A stretch of 12,138 nucleotides of DNA, taken from NCBI GenBank assembly GCA_958414155.1, contig CATYWI010000007.1:1-12138 (forward strand). Reading direction: 5' to 3'. The notes under the pieces are model-generated. The model saw only the letters and a list, made by a program, of their open reading frames with translations, was not told the DNA's origin and made no database searches. The DNA is from an uncultured Anaerotruncus sp. GTDB lineage: Bacteria; Bacillota_A; Clostridia; Oscillospirales; CAG-272. Each line of letters starts with the position of its first letter. The stretch's first letter is position 1. The translations under genes and the position numbers were made by a program. Shown here in pieces: positions 1 through 8,036 of this stretch.

Positions 1-77
1 GAATATCTGATTTAATACGCGGTATATACCACGGCAACAAATGAATTCTAAAATTTATCATTATAAATAATTTCATA

Positions 78-106
78 GATACGGTCCCGCCGACCGTATC
101 CGGAGG
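78..106 (+). promoter_or_regulatory. Leader dyad and ribosome binding site of the ABC gene
   Basis: A perfect 9-bp inverted repeat (GATACGGTC at 78-86, GACCGTATC at 92-100, 5-base loop) ends one base before a GGAGG ribosome binding site at 102-106. The site lies 5 bases before the ATG at 112 and only 2 bases before the in-frame TTG at 109, so I take ATG 112 as the start. A -10-like TATAAA is at 62-67, but I see no convincing -35. The dyad could be a repressor operator just downstream of transcription start, or an RNA hairpin next to the ribosome site. The sequence alone does not decide. Confidence 0.5.
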
Positions 107-111
107 TATTG

Positions 112-2808
112 ATGCTAACATTAAAGGAGATAAGAAAAAGCTATGTCACGGGAGCCACGACCGTCGAAGCACTGAAGGGCGTGTCACTCTCATTCCGCGA
201 CAGCGAGTTCGTGTCCGTTCTCGGTCCCTCGGGCTGCGGCAAGACGACGCTGCTGAACATCATAGGCGGACTTGACAGATACACATCCGGTCAGCTCGAA
301 ATAAACGGCAAGCCGACCGATTCGTTTTCCGACCGTGAATGGGATGCTTACCGCAACCATTCGGTTGGTTTTGTTTTTCAGAGCTACAACCTGATCCCAC
401 ATCAGTCCGTGCTCTCAAACGTAGAGCTTGCTCTGACGATATCCGGCGTTGCCCGCGCCGAACGACGCCGCCGTGCCAAGGCGGTGCTTGAGCGCGTCGG
501 ACTCGGCGATCAGCTCGAAAAAAAGCCCAATCAGATGTCGGGCGGACAGATGCAGCGCGTGGCGATAGCGCGTGCGCTCGTGAATGACCCCGACATTCTG
601 CTTGCAGACGAGCCGACGGGCGCGCTCGACTCCGAAACGAGCGTACAGGTAATGGAACTTCTGAAGGAGGTCGCACGCGACCGCCTTGTGATAATGGTCA
701 CGCACAACCCCGAGCTTGCCGAGAGGTATTCGACGCGGCTTGTCCGGCTGCTTGACGGCAGGATAATCGACGATTCCGACCCTTACGAACCGTCGGCAGA
801 CGAAAAGCGACGCTCCGATGAAAAGCGCGCGGGAAGCGACGCAAAAAAGAGCGCGCGACAGAGCGGAAAGACCTCTATGTCCTTCCTCACGGCGCTGTCA
901 CTCTCGCTGAACAACCTTATGACCAAAAAGGCGCGCACACTGCTGACTTCATTCGCGGGAAGCATCGGAATTATCGGCATTGCGCTGATACTGTCGCTCC
1001 AGACCGGCATTCAGGCGTATATTTCGCGAATGCAGGAGGACACGCTGTCCTCCTACCCGATAACGATAGAGGCGGAAAGCGTTGACATGACAAGCCTCAT
1101 CGCCTCGATAGGCGGGAGCCGTCCGAATAGCGACGTTATAGAGCACGAGGACGGCAAGATATATGCCAACAATATCTATACAGAGCTGGTAAACACGATG
1201 CTCTCCGAGATACGCTCAAACGACCTCGTGGCATTCAAAAAAATACTCGACGACACAGACAACGAATTTGCGCAGTATGTCTCATCGGTGAAATACACGT
1301 ATGATATCGATCTCAACGTTTACAGGAACGATACCGCGGAAGGACTTATAAAGGTAAATCCCAGCCCTCTGCTTGCGAAAATGATGTCATCTGCCGGCGC
1401 GTCTCTCACGCAGGAGATGAGCGGCATGGCGTCCACTATGTACCGCATGAATGTGTGGGAGGAGATGATCGACGACGAAGCGCTGATGCATGCGCAGTAC
1501 GACTGCATCGCGGGACGCTGGCCCGAAAAATACAATGAGGTCATGATAGTCGTTGACAAAAACAACTCGGTGAGCGACCTTGTGCTTTATACCCTCGGCA
1601 TAAAGGACCAGGCACAAGCCGTAAAGATGTTTGAGCAGATGATGCGCGGCGAAAAGATAGAGACATCCGACTCGGTGTATTCATATGAAGATTTTCTCGG
1701 ACTCAAGTTCACCATGCTGACGACGCCGGACGGCTACGCGTACAACGAGGAAAGCGGCATCTGGGAGGATATCAGCGGAGAGGGCGACAAGAACGGCGAA
1801 AAGAACACCGAACGGCTTGAAGCGGCGCTCGCTGAACGCGGTGTTGAGCTGAACGTTGTCGGAATAATACGTCCGAGCGCAGAGGCGGTAGCTTCCTCGA
1901 TAGGCGGCTCGGTGGTCTACACATCGGCTCTCACACGCGAATATATAAAGCGCACCGAGGACAGCGCGGTCATAAAGGCGCAGATAGCCGACCCGGACAC
2001 CGATATCCTCACCGGTATTCCCTTTTCACGTTCTGAAGGCTCGGAGGTGACGATAGAGGACGTCATGGCATATATTGCCACGCTCCCCGAGGAACAGCGC
2101 GCCCAGCTTGAAGGATATATCGCCACAATGACAGAGGAGCAGGTGGTGGCTATGTTCAAGCAGTATATTCCGACGACGGACGCTACCTACGAGGGCAACC
2201 TGAAAAAACTCGGCAGGGTTGCGCTCGACTCGCCGAAAACGATAAGCATTTACGCAAAAACGTTCAGCGACAAGGATAAAATATCCGAGCTGATCGAAGC
2301 CTACAACAAAAAGGTCGAGGGTGAAGGACACGACGAGCTTACGATAAAATATACCGACTATGTAAAGCTGCTCATGTCCTCCATCACCACGGTCATCGAC
2401 GTCATCTCCGGCATTCTTATCGCTTTTGTTGCGATATCTCTTGTGGTATCTTCGATAATGATCGGAATAATCACGTATATATCGGTGCTCGAACGCACAA
2501 AGGAGATCGGCATCCTTCGCGCCATGGGCGCATCGAAGCAGGATGTATCCCGCGTATTCAATGCCGAGACCTTTATCGTGGGCAGCGTTTCCGGTTTGAT
2601 CGGTATCGGCATAACGCTCATATTGCTGATACCCACAAATATTGCAATCCACCATTTCTCCGGAATGGAGAACATCGGCGCGGTCCTTCCGCTTCTCGGC
2701 TCGCTCGGGCTTATCGCAATAAGCATCCTCATGACGCTTATTGCGGGACTTCTCCCCTCCCGACTTGCGGCTAAAAAGGATCCCGTCATAGCCCTCAGAA
2801 GCGAATAA
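112..2808 (+). CDS. Fused ABC transporter ATP-binding/permease protein (FtsX/MacB type)
   Basis: This 898-residue protein joins an ABC ATPase to an FtsX-like permease. The ATPase shows Walker A GPSGCGKTT (about residues 38-46), signature MSGGQMQR (about 142-149), Walker B with ADEPTGALD (about 163-172) and an H-loop histidine in MVTHNPE (about 198). A charged, Lys/Arg/Ser-rich linker (about 222-260) leads to one membrane helix (about 275-300). An extracytoplasmic region of about 460 residues follows, then three C-terminal helices starting near residue 760, including the conserved FtsX-type segment ERTKEIGILRAMGAS. MacB-type proteins act as mechanotransmitters rather than classical pores, driving peptide or lipoprotein efflux or cell-envelope processes. 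The substrate here is unknown, and no partner membrane-fusion protein or two-component system is visible. The extracytoplasmic domain is clearly longer than in MacB. The gene ends in a convergent gap of hairpins. Confidence 0.93.
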   Translation: MLTLKEIRKSYVTGATTVEALKGVSLSFRDSEFVSVLGPSGCGKTTLLNIIGGLDRYTSGQLEINGKPTDSFSDREWDAYRNHSVGFVFQSYNLIPHQSVLSNVELALTISGVARAERRRRAKAVLERVGLGDQLEKKPNQMSGGQMQRVAIARALVNDPDILLADEPTGALDSETSVQVMELLKEVARDRLVIMVTHNPELAERYSTRLVRLLDGRIIDDSDPYEPSADEKRRSDEKRAGSDAKKSARQSGKTSMSFLTALSLSLNNLMTKKARTLLTSFAGSIGIIGIALILSLQTGIQAYISRMQEDTLSSYPITIEAESVDMTSLIASIGGSRPNSDVIEHEDGKIYANNIYTELVNTMLSEIRSNDLVAFKKILDDTDNEFAQYVSSVKYTYDIDLNVYRNDTAEGLIKVNPSPLLAKMMSSAGASLTQEMSGMASTMYRMNVWEEMIDDEALMHAQYDCIAGRWPEKYNEVMIVVDKNNSVSDLVLYTLGIKDQAQAVKMFEQMMRGEKIETSDSVYSYEDFLGLKFTMLTTPDGYAYNEESGIWEDISGEGDKNGEKNTERLEAALAERGVELNVVGIIRPSAEAVASSIGGSVVYTSALTREYIKRTEDSAVIKAQIADPDTDILTGIPFSRSEGSEVTIEDVMAYIATLPEEQRAQLEGYIATMTEEQVVAMFKQYIPTTDATYEGNLKKLGRVALDSPKTISIYAKTFSDKDKISELIEAYNKKVEGEGHDELTIKYTDYVKLLMSSITTVIDVISGILIAFVAISLVVSSIMIGIITYISVLERTKEIGILRAMGASKQDVSRVFNAETFIVGSVSGLIGIGITLILLIPTNIAIHHFSGMENIGAVLPLLGSLGLIAISILMTLIAGLLPSRLAAKKDPVIALRSE

Positions 2809-2820
2809 AAAACACACAAA

Positions 2821-2856
2821 GAGGCTGTTAAAAGCGCACTGCTTTTAACAGCCCTC
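2821..2856. terminator. Hairpin with GGCTGTT outer stem between convergent genes
   Basis: The 13-bp arms (GGCTGTTAAAAGC at 2823-2835, complement at 2841-2853) enclose a 5-base loop. A further GA/TC pair closes the base across a one-base bulge. On the plus strand no T-run follows. On the minus strand the hairpin is followed by a U-rich stretch (TTTGTGTGTTTTTTA), so it fits better as a terminator for the leftward GH2-DUF3267 operon, although it lies next to the rightward ABC gene. Confidence 0.7.
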
Positions 2857-2888
2857 TCGGAAATGAAGGCAGAAGGTCCTATCATTTT

Positions 2889-2926
2889 TTCAGGGTGTGC
2901 TTCGCTGCGGCGAAGCACACCCTGAA
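2889..2926 (+). terminator. Strong perfect hairpin, probable terminator of the ABC gene
   Basis: A perfect 17-bp stem (2889-2905 with 2910-2926, core GGGTGTGCTTCGC) is closed by a TGCG tetraloop. On the plus strand it is followed by ACTTTATTATATA, a moderately U-rich tail. On the minus strand the tail is A-rich, so termination of rightward transcription is the better reading. It lies about 80 bases after the ABC stop codon. Its sequence is unrelated to the GGCTGTT hairpins nearby. Confidence 0.65.
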
Positions 2927-2954
2927 CTTTATTATATACAATTTTCATTAAAGC

Positions 2955-2975
2955 CGAACGGCTGTGGCCGGTTCG
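2955..2975 (-). terminator. Weak bulged hairpin just after the DUF3267 stop codon
   Basis: CGAAC/GTTCG plus GGC/GCC pair around a TGTG loop with one bulged G. On the minus strand the hairpin starts about 5 bases after the stop codon at 2980 and is followed by GCTTTAATG. The U-tract is short, so this is at best a weak terminator. Confidence 0.3.
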
Positions 2976-2979
2976 CCGC

Positions 2980-3591
2980 TCACTGCTTTACGTAGAATGT
3001 TTGGCGCGGTCCGGTGTCGTTCATAAGCGTATCCGGCGAGCGGAATTTTACCGCAAACAGCCATGTATCGTAAAGATCTCCCACGCAGCCGCCGAGATGC
3101 AAGGCAAGCATTATGCCCGCCAAAATACGGTCAAGTCCGCTCCGGCACACCAGCATAGGGATAAGAAATACCGGAATAAAGACGCAGAAAGGAGCCAGCA
3201 GCGCGATAAGAGCCGTGCGACGGTAAACATAAATATCCGGAACGCCGCAATATGCCACCGACAGTGTAAAACCGAATTTAAGTTTTTGCCGTGTTATCAG
3301 CCAATATGCCGCACCGTGAGTCAGCTCGTGCAGGACAAGATACGCCACGATGGTCACTATGAATATCAGATACCGTGAGAGTATATTTTCAAACACACCG
3401 GAAACATCCGCGCTTCCGTCCTTTATTCCGTCGAGCGGCCTCAAGACAGCCCAGAACAGCGCGATTGCCGCAGCGGTAACGATGATATTCGCCACATTCA
3501 TTGCAAGGACGGTTTTTTTATTATCCTTGGCGTCAAAAACGTATGCGGCGCGGTAGCCATCCGGCAATGATGTCTCAAATGTTTTTTTCAT
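2980..3591 (-). CDS. DUF3267-type membrane protein with HExxH motif (putative zincin peptidase)
   Basis: This 203-residue protein has hydrophobic segments at about residues 30-50, 70-90, 125-150 and 155-175. The motif HELTH (His88, Glu89, His92) sits inside the second membrane segment, as in the DUF3267 family of predicted membrane metalloproteases. A later conserved-looking GGCVGDLYD segment could carry a third zinc ligand. That is inference, and the substrate is unknown. The start codon overlaps the stop codon of the upstream GH2 gene by four bases (ATGA read on the minus strand, 3591-3588). There is no strong ribosome site of its own, so it is probably translated by coupling. A membrane protease beside a cytoplasmic glycosidase suggests no obvious shared pathway. 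Confidence 0.8.
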   Translation of the reverse strand: MKKTFETSLPDGYRAAYVFDAKDNKKTVLAMNVANIIVTAAAIALFWAVLRPLDGIKDGSADVSGVFENILSRYLIFIVTIVAYLVLHELTHGAAYWLITRQKLKFGFTLSVAYCGVPDIYVYRRTALIALLAPFCVFIPVFLIPMLVCRSGLDRILAGIMLALHLGGCVGDLYDTWLFAVKFRSPDTLMNDTGPRQTFYVKQ

Positions 3592-5366
3592 TTTTTCTTC
3601 GGGGCTTCCGCATCGTTTTTCTCGACCGCGGCGGTGCGCGTGTTTATTTCACGGAAGATCGCCGGATCGAATTTGAATTTGCGGTCATAAGTCATAAGTC
3701 CGTTCTTTTCCTGCTCCACATCGTAAAGCTGGGTGTAGCAGAAGCCGAGGATGTATTCATTGTCAAGCAGTGCGTCGGTAAGTCCGCGGTAACGCGAGAT
3801 GAACTCCTCCTCTGTGGCGGGTCCCTTACCGTAGCCCCAGCCCGCTTTACCTTCGGGCATCCAGCCTATTCCGCCGTATTCGCTGACAAAAACGGGCAGT
3901 CTGCCGTCGTACTTCTGTCTGTTCCTGCGGGCGGCATTGCGCTGTATCTGGTCGTTGATGATACCCTCGGGTATCTTATCGTAATATGTGCGGAAAAGTT
4001 CGGGATTCTGCTCGTAATCGTGTACGTCGAAAATATCTGTCTCGACATGATAGTTTCCGCTCGTATCTATTACGGGGCGTGTGGGATCAAGCGCTTTTGT
4101 CACACGGTAGACCGTTGAAAGCACGCTGTTATCCTGCGCTCTGCCGGCATAGTCCCACGTTTCGTTGAAGGGGCACCACCCGATCACAGACGGATGACTA
4201 TAATCGCGTGCGACAGCCTCGAGCCATTCCGGGAGGAAGTGCTGTATCTGTCCCGCCTCCGAAACATTGAGTCCCCAGTTTGCATGCTCGCCCCAGCAAA
4301 GATAGCCGAGCTTGTCCGCCCAGTAAAGGAAGCGCGGTTCAAACACCTTTTCGTGCAGTCTGGCGCCGTTGAAGCCCAGCTCCATTGATTTTTCAATATC
4401 GCCGCGCAGGTCGTCGTCCGTCGGCGCGGTGTATATCCCGTCGGGATAAAAGCCCTGGTCGAGTACCCATCTGCCAAACACGACTTTGCCGTTGAGCCTG
4501 AGGACGCGCCCGTCAAGGCTGACGCTGCGCAGTCCGAAATAGCTTTCGGCGCTGTCAAGCACCGCTCCGTCGCGGCGCACCTCAACGCTTACGTCGTAAA
4601 GGTTGCCCTCTCCGACATCCCAAAGATGACGCTCGGAGAGCGGTATCGCAATGTTGACCGTACGTGCGGTAATGCCCGAAACATCGGCGCTTCCTACCTC
4701 CCTGCCGTCAAACGACACGCGAACCGAAAGCCCCGCACCGCGGAAATCGCCCTCAAGCACAAAGCCCGCCGAGACGGATACCGACGGCACGTCGGGTGTG
4801 AATTTTATTTCCTTTATGTAGCAGTTCCCCACTGCTTCCAGCCACACAGTCTGCCAAATACCGGTCGTGCGGGTATAGAAGCATCCGTAGGAATTATACT
4901 TTGCGCTTTGCTTGCCGGCAGGCTGGTCATGCGAGCGGACATCATCATATGCGCAAAGCGATATCATATCGCCCTCCCACGTGAGGAATTCCGTTATATC
5001 GGCAGAAAACGGCGTGTATCCGCCGCGGTGCTCACAGACGCGGGTACCGTTTACAAAAACGATCGCATGATAATCGACAGCCCCAAAGTGCAGGATGATG
5101 CGTTTACCGCGCCACACCGCGGGGATATCGACCGCGCGTTTATACCACACTGAAGCTATAAAATCTCTGTTTCCAATGCCGGAGAGCCGGCTTTCGGGAC
5201 AAAAAGGAACATTTATTTTACCGTTTAAGGTATAATCGTTGGCATAAAAGCCACGCTCCATGCCGCTTTGGGCGTTGTCGGCTTCAAACTGCCACTCACC
5301 GTTAAGGCAGAGCCATTCCTTACGCACGAGCTGGGGGCGCGGGTATTCGTTTCTGGGAACCGTCAT
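3588..5366 (-). CDS. Glycoside hydrolase family 2 enzyme (beta-galactosidase/beta-glucuronidase type)
   Basis: This 592-residue retaining glycosidase has three parts: an N-terminal jelly-roll sugar-binding domain (to about 178, ending in the typical TTGIWQTVWLE segment), an Ig-like sandwich (about 180-285) and a C-terminal TIM barrel. The catalytic pair is visible: acid/base Glu402 after Asn401 in WCPFNETWD, and nucleophile Glu496 in FVSEYGGIGW. The length matches short GH2 enzymes such as beta-glucuronidases. There is no signal peptide, so it should act in the cytoplasm on imported sugars. Motifs alone do not separate galactoside, glucuronide, mannoside or arabinopyranoside substrates. An AGGAG site lies 9 bases before the ATG, and a promoter with TTGACC and TATAAT is upstream. 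It is first in an operon with the DUF3267 gene and diverges from yccF-GH127. The C-terminus is lysine-rich (PKKK). Confidence 0.93.
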   Translation of the reverse strand: MTVPRNEYPRPQLVRKEWLCLNGEWQFEADNAQSGMERGFYANDYTLNGKINVPFCPESRLSGIGNRDFIASVWYKRAVDIPAVWRGKRIILHFGAVDYHAIVFVNGTRVCEHRGGYTPFSADITEFLTWEGDMISLCAYDDVRSHDQPAGKQSAKYNSYGCFYTRTTGIWQTVWLEAVGNCYIKEIKFTPDVPSVSVSAGFVLEGDFRGAGLSVRVSFDGREVGSADVSGITARTVNIAIPLSERHLWDVGEGNLYDVSVEVRRDGAVLDSAESYFGLRSVSLDGRVLRLNGKVVFGRWVLDQGFYPDGIYTAPTDDDLRGDIEKSMELGFNGARLHEKVFEPRFLYWADKLGYLCWGEHANWGLNVSEAGQIQHFLPEWLEAVARDYSHPSVIGWCPFNETWDYAGRAQDNSVLSTVYRVTKALDPTRPVIDTSGNYHVETDIFDVHDYEQNPELFRTYYDKIPEGIINDQIQRNAARRNRQKYDGRLPVFVSEYGGIGWMPEGKAGWGYGKGPATEEEFISRYRGLTDALLDNEYILGFCYTQLYDVEQEKNGLMTYDRKFKFDPAIFREINTRTAAVEKNDAEAPKKK

Positions 5367-5409
5367 ATCATTGGTCTCCTTTTGCTTTCAAGTTTATTTT
5401 CACAAGCGT

Positions 5410-5450
5410 GGATTGTTCAAGGCAGATGCAGTACGGCCTTGAGGCAATCC
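5410..5450 (-). promoter_or_regulatory. Imperfect dyad at the predicted 5' end of the GH2 transcript
   Basis: Two arm pairs are stacked: GGATTG (5410-5415) with CAATCC (5445-5450), and TCAAGGC (5417-5423) with GCCTTGA (5436-5442). They are separated by a 1/2-base internal loop and a 12-base apical loop. The outer edge lies about where transcription from the TATAAT at 5463-5458 should begin, so the mRNA would start with this hairpin. It may be an operator for a sugar-responsive regulator, or a stabilising 5' stem. Confidence 0.45.
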
Positions 5451-5457
5451 GATATTT

Positions 5458-5485
5458 ATTATAACATATTATTTGCAAAGGTCAA
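5458..5485 (-). promoter_or_regulatory. Promoter of the GH2-DUF3267 operon
   Basis: Read leftward, the -35 box is TTGACC (5485-5480) and the -10 box is TATAAT (5463-5458), with a 16-base spacer and a TG one base before the -10 (extended -10). The leader to the GH2 start is about 85 bases and contains the dyad at 5410-5450. Confidence 0.75.
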
Positions 5486-5574
5486 CGGTTTTCGGCAAAA
5501 ATCGCAGAAAAAATGCCGTCGTCAGTCGCGCGGTTAAAAAAGTATTTGCGGCATAAAAATTTGTGTTTTTGCTA

Positions 5575-5603
5575 TTGAAACGGTGGTTTTTTTCTGATAT
5601 AAT
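5575..5603 (+). promoter_or_regulatory. Promoter of the yccF-GH127 operon
   Basis: The -35 box TTGAAA (5575-5580), a 17-base spacer and the -10 box TATAAT (5598-5603) with an upstream TG (extended -10) make a near-consensus housekeeping promoter. An AGGAAG ribosome site at 5624-5629 lies 9 bases before the yccF ATG. In the rest of the 272-base divergent region (5486-5574) I see only A/T runs and a 6-bp inverted repeat (ATGCCG at 5513, CGGCAT at 5549). Confidence 0.85.
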
Positions 5604-5638
5604 ATTCAGCAATACATAAAGTAAGGAAGTGTATACTT

Positions 5639-5998
5639 ATGAGCACACTCGGAAATATTCTCTGGTTCATATTCGGCGGACTTGCGGGCGGACTCGGCTA
5701 CGTGCTTGCGGGATGTCTCTGGTGCATCACCATAATCGGGATACCGGTCGGCGTACAGTGCTTCAAGCTTGCGGGAGTCGCGTTTTTCCCCTTCGGAAAG
5801 CAGATAAACTACGGCGGAGGAGGCTTTTCCTTTATCGTGAACATCCTCTGGATAGTTCTTTTCGGCTGGGAAATGGCAATAGGCTATCTTGTCCTCGGAC
5901 TTCTCTGGTGTATCACGATAGTCGGCATTCCCGTAGGTAAACAGTGCTTCAAGCTGGCTAAGCTCTCGCTCATGCCCTTCGGCACAACGATATCATGA
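5639..5998 (+). CDS. yccF: YccF-family inner membrane protein
   Basis: This 119-residue hydrophobic protein is built from two copies of one module. Residues 20-53 and 82-115 align closely, each carrying LWCITI-GIPVG-QCFKLA and ending in PFG. The duplication is characteristic of the YccF family (formerly DUF307), small membrane proteins of unknown function in many bacteria. The central segment (about 57-80) is hydrophobic and glycine-rich at its start. The ATG follows an AGGAAG site by 9 bases and a near-consensus promoter. The TGA stop overlaps the ATG of the GH127 gene (ATGA at 5995-5998), so the two are almost certainly cotranscribed and translationally coupled. Why a YccF protein precedes an arabinofuranosidase is unclear. 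Confidence 0.92.
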   Translation: MSTLGNILWFIFGGLAGGLGYVLAGCLWCITIIGIPVGVQCFKLAGVAFFPFGKQINYGGGGFSFIVNILWIVLFGWEMAIGYLVLGLLWCITIVGIPVGKQCFKLAKLSLMPFGTTIS

Positions 5999-7899
5999 CC
6001 GATACAATTGCAAAGGAAGGAACAGTCGTAAAAATGGAAAGATACAGCTTTATACCGTTTGAGCAGGTCGATCTTGCCGACGGCTTCTGGCGCGACAGAT
6101 ACGAAATCAACCGAACGGTATCAATTGAAAACGTAAAAAAACGCTTTGAGGAGACCGGGCGCATGGATGCGCTCAGATTCAATTTTCTCAAAACAGGCAA
6201 GCGCCCGCATATTTTTTATGATTCGGACGTTGCAAAATGGATGGAAGCAGTAGCATACCTTTACTCAAAGGACCGCGACTCTATGCGCGACAACATAGCG
6301 CTTTGCGAGGAGCTTATCGACTGTATGGAGCGCGCGCAGCGTCCGGACGGATATCTCAATTCAGCGCACCAGCAGCTGACTCCGGAGGGCATTTTCATGC
6401 ACCGTAGCGAGCATGAGCTTTATTGCGCCGGACATCTCATAGAAGCGGCGATAGCATATCATAAAGCCACGGGCAGGGCGCGTTTTCTGCGCATAATGGA
6501 GCGTTACTGCGACTGCATAGAACGCGCATTCATTACCGAAAAGACAGCCGCCTTCACAACTCCGGGTCACGAGGAAATAGAGCTTGCCCTTATAAAGCTC
6601 TACCGCCATACCGGGAAGCGCAAATATCTTGACATGGCGCGCTTCTTCCTTGAGAACCGCGGCAAAGCCGAAAACGAAAAATATGCACAGGACGATAGCC
6701 CGCGCGGCTGTCAGGACGACGTTGATATTTACGACTTGCGTGAGGCGAACGGGCACTGTGTGCGTGCGCTTTACTATTACAGCGGGATCGCCGATCTTAC
6801 CGCCGAGACAGGCGATGAGCGTCTGCTTGCGAACCTGCGTTCGGTGTTTGACGACATAACCGGGCACAAAATGTATATAACCGGCGGGGTCGGCTCCGCG
6901 TACCGCGGAGAAGCATTCACGGTGGCGTATGATCTGCCGAATTTCATGGCATATGCGGAAAGCTGCGCAGCTCTTGCGATGGTCTTCTTCTGCACGCGTA
7001 TGCGTGAGCTTGACCGCGATGTGCGCTTCTCGCACACAGTTGAGCGCGTGCTTTTCAACGCCGCGCTTTCCTCTACCTCGCTTGACGGCCGGTCATTTTT
7101 CTACACAAATCCGCTTGAAATAGCGCTTGAGCAGTACGACCGCGAGGTTGGACTGCCCGAAAAAAAGCGCGAGCGTTTGCCCGCGCCTGAGCGCGTCGAG
7201 GTCTTCAGCTGCTCCTGCTGCCCGCCCAACATCAATCGCTTCTTTTCGGAATTCGGCGGCTACATCTGCCTCTCCGAGGATGGACATCTGACAGTGGACC
7301 AGTACATTCCCTCCGTGATACACAGCGATCTCGGCACTGTAATCATTTCAGGTGAATACACTGCCGACGGAAAAATGACGATAGCTTCCGAGGACTACCG
7401 CGCGGGCGTAATTGCCCTGCGCGTTCCGGAATGGTGCCGCCGTGCTCCCGTATACCGGCTCAACGGTTCCGCGATAACACCCGACGTGCATAACGGATAT
7501 GCATACTTCAACGTCGGCAGGTGCTTTACCGTTGAAGCGGACTTCCCTATCGAAGCGGCGTTTGTCGCTGCCGATCCTATGGTACGCGCCGATGCGGGGC
7601 GCATAGCGCTAACACGCGGACCGGTGGTATACTGCATAGAAGGCGTTGACAACGGCACGAGACTGAACCGGATATCCGTCGATCCCGCGTCCGCGGCGTC
7701 CGCCGTGATCGGCGGCGGCGACTTCTGCGGGGTACCCGACATCACGCTCCCCGCGTTCCGTGACACCGCAAAGGCGGAAGGACTTTACGTATCCGCCGAC
7801 GCGATAGAAAAAGAGCCGATAAGCGCAAGATTTATTCCCTACTTTGCCTTTGCCAACCGAGGCAAAAGCGATATGCAGGTGTGGATCCGCCGGGCATAA
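5995..7899 (+). CDS. GH127 beta-L-arabinofuranosidase (DUF1680)
   Basis: This 634-residue (alpha/alpha)6-barrel glycosidase belongs to the family that releases beta-L-arabinofuranose, for example from hydroxyproline-linked arabinans of plant cell-wall proteins. In the Bifidobacterium longum enzyme HypBA1 a cysteine nucleophile sits in a zinc site of Glu338, Cys340, Cys417 and Cys418, with Glu322 as acid/base. Matching residues are present: Glu306 in YRGEAF, then Glu322 and Cys324 in AESCAA (same 16-residue spacing), and Cys408/Cys409 in CSCCPPN. There is no signal peptide, so action is cytoplasmic. The first ATG overlaps the yccF stop codon and has no ribosome site of its own. A second ATG at 6034 (residue 14, MERYSF) follows a GGAAGG sequence by 13 bases and may be the true start, since conserved sequence begins there. 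Family membership is firm; the exact substrate is not. Confidence 0.93.
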   Translation: MTDTIAKEGTVVKMERYSFIPFEQVDLADGFWRDRYEINRTVSIENVKKRFEETGRMDALRFNFLKTGKRPHIFYDSDVAKWMEAVAYLYSKDRDSMRDNIALCEELIDCMERAQRPDGYLNSAHQQLTPEGIFMHRSEHELYCAGHLIEAAIAYHKATGRARFLRIMERYCDCIERAFITEKTAAFTTPGHEEIELALIKLYRHTGKRKYLDMARFFLENRGKAENEKYAQDDSPRGCQDDVDIYDLREANGHCVRALYYYSGIADLTAETGDERLLANLRSVFDDITGHKMYITGGVGSAYRGEAFTVAYDLPNFMAYAESCAALAMVFFCTRMRELDRDVRFSHTVERVLFNAALSSTSLDGRSFFYTNPLEIALEQYDREVGLPEKKRERLPAPERVEVFSCSCCPPNINRFFSEFGGYICLSEDGHLTVDQYIPSVIHSDLGTVIISGEYTADGKMTIASEDYRAGVIALRVPEWCRRAPVYRLNGSAITPDVHNGYAYFNVGRCFTVEADFPIEAAFVAADPMVRADAGRIALTRGPVVYCIEGVDNGTRLNRISVDPASAASAVIGGGDFCGVPDITLPAFRDTAKAEGLYVSADAIEKEPISARFIPYFAFANRGKSDMQVWIRRA

Positions 7900-7916
7900 A
7901 ATAGTACAAAAATATG

Positions 7917-7948
7917 GGGCTGTTAAAAAATCGATTTTTTAACAGCCC
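7917..7948. terminator. Perfect 32-base palindrome of the GGCTGTT hairpin family
   Basis: GGGCTGTTAAAAAATC (7917-7932) is followed directly by its exact complement (7933-7948). The outer stem matches the hairpin at 2823-2853. No T-run follows on the plus strand, while on the minus strand the next bases are ATATTTTTG, so it may serve leftward transcription. It lies 17 bases after the GH127 stop. Confidence 0.65.
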
Positions 7949-7953
7949 ACGGG

Positions 7954-7980
7954 AAATGCCGGTCAGTATTGCGGCATTTT
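7954..7980 (+). terminator. Probable intrinsic terminator of the yccF-GH127 operon
   Basis: An 8-bp stem (AAATGCCG at 7954-7961, CGGCATTT at 7972-7979) with a 10-base loop runs into TTTTT, the layout of a plus-strand intrinsic terminator. It follows the GH127 stop by about 55 bases. Confidence 0.55.
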
Positions 7981-8036
7981 TAATGCGATCTTGGTCGGTT
8001 TTGACCGCAGTATCTGTTTTTTCGATTTTTTTGCAG

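Noticed and set aside
21..30. The 10-base palindrome GGTATATACC near the left edge
   Set aside because: It is short and AT-rich, far from a recognisable promoter, and likely to occur by chance.
2026..2817. A long open frame of 263 codons antisense to the ABC gene, with other antisense frames in the GH127 and GH2 genes
   Set aside because: They lie wholly within well-supported genes, give low-complexity Arg/His-rich translations and lack ribosome sites. They are reading shadows of high-GC coding sequence.
5367..5460. A riboswitch in the GH2 leader
   Set aside because: The leader is only about 85 bases with one simple bulged stem. I recognise no aptamer consensus.
5697..5983. Internal duplication in the yccF gene as a novel repeat
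   Set aside because: Two YccF modules per protein is the normal architecture of the family.
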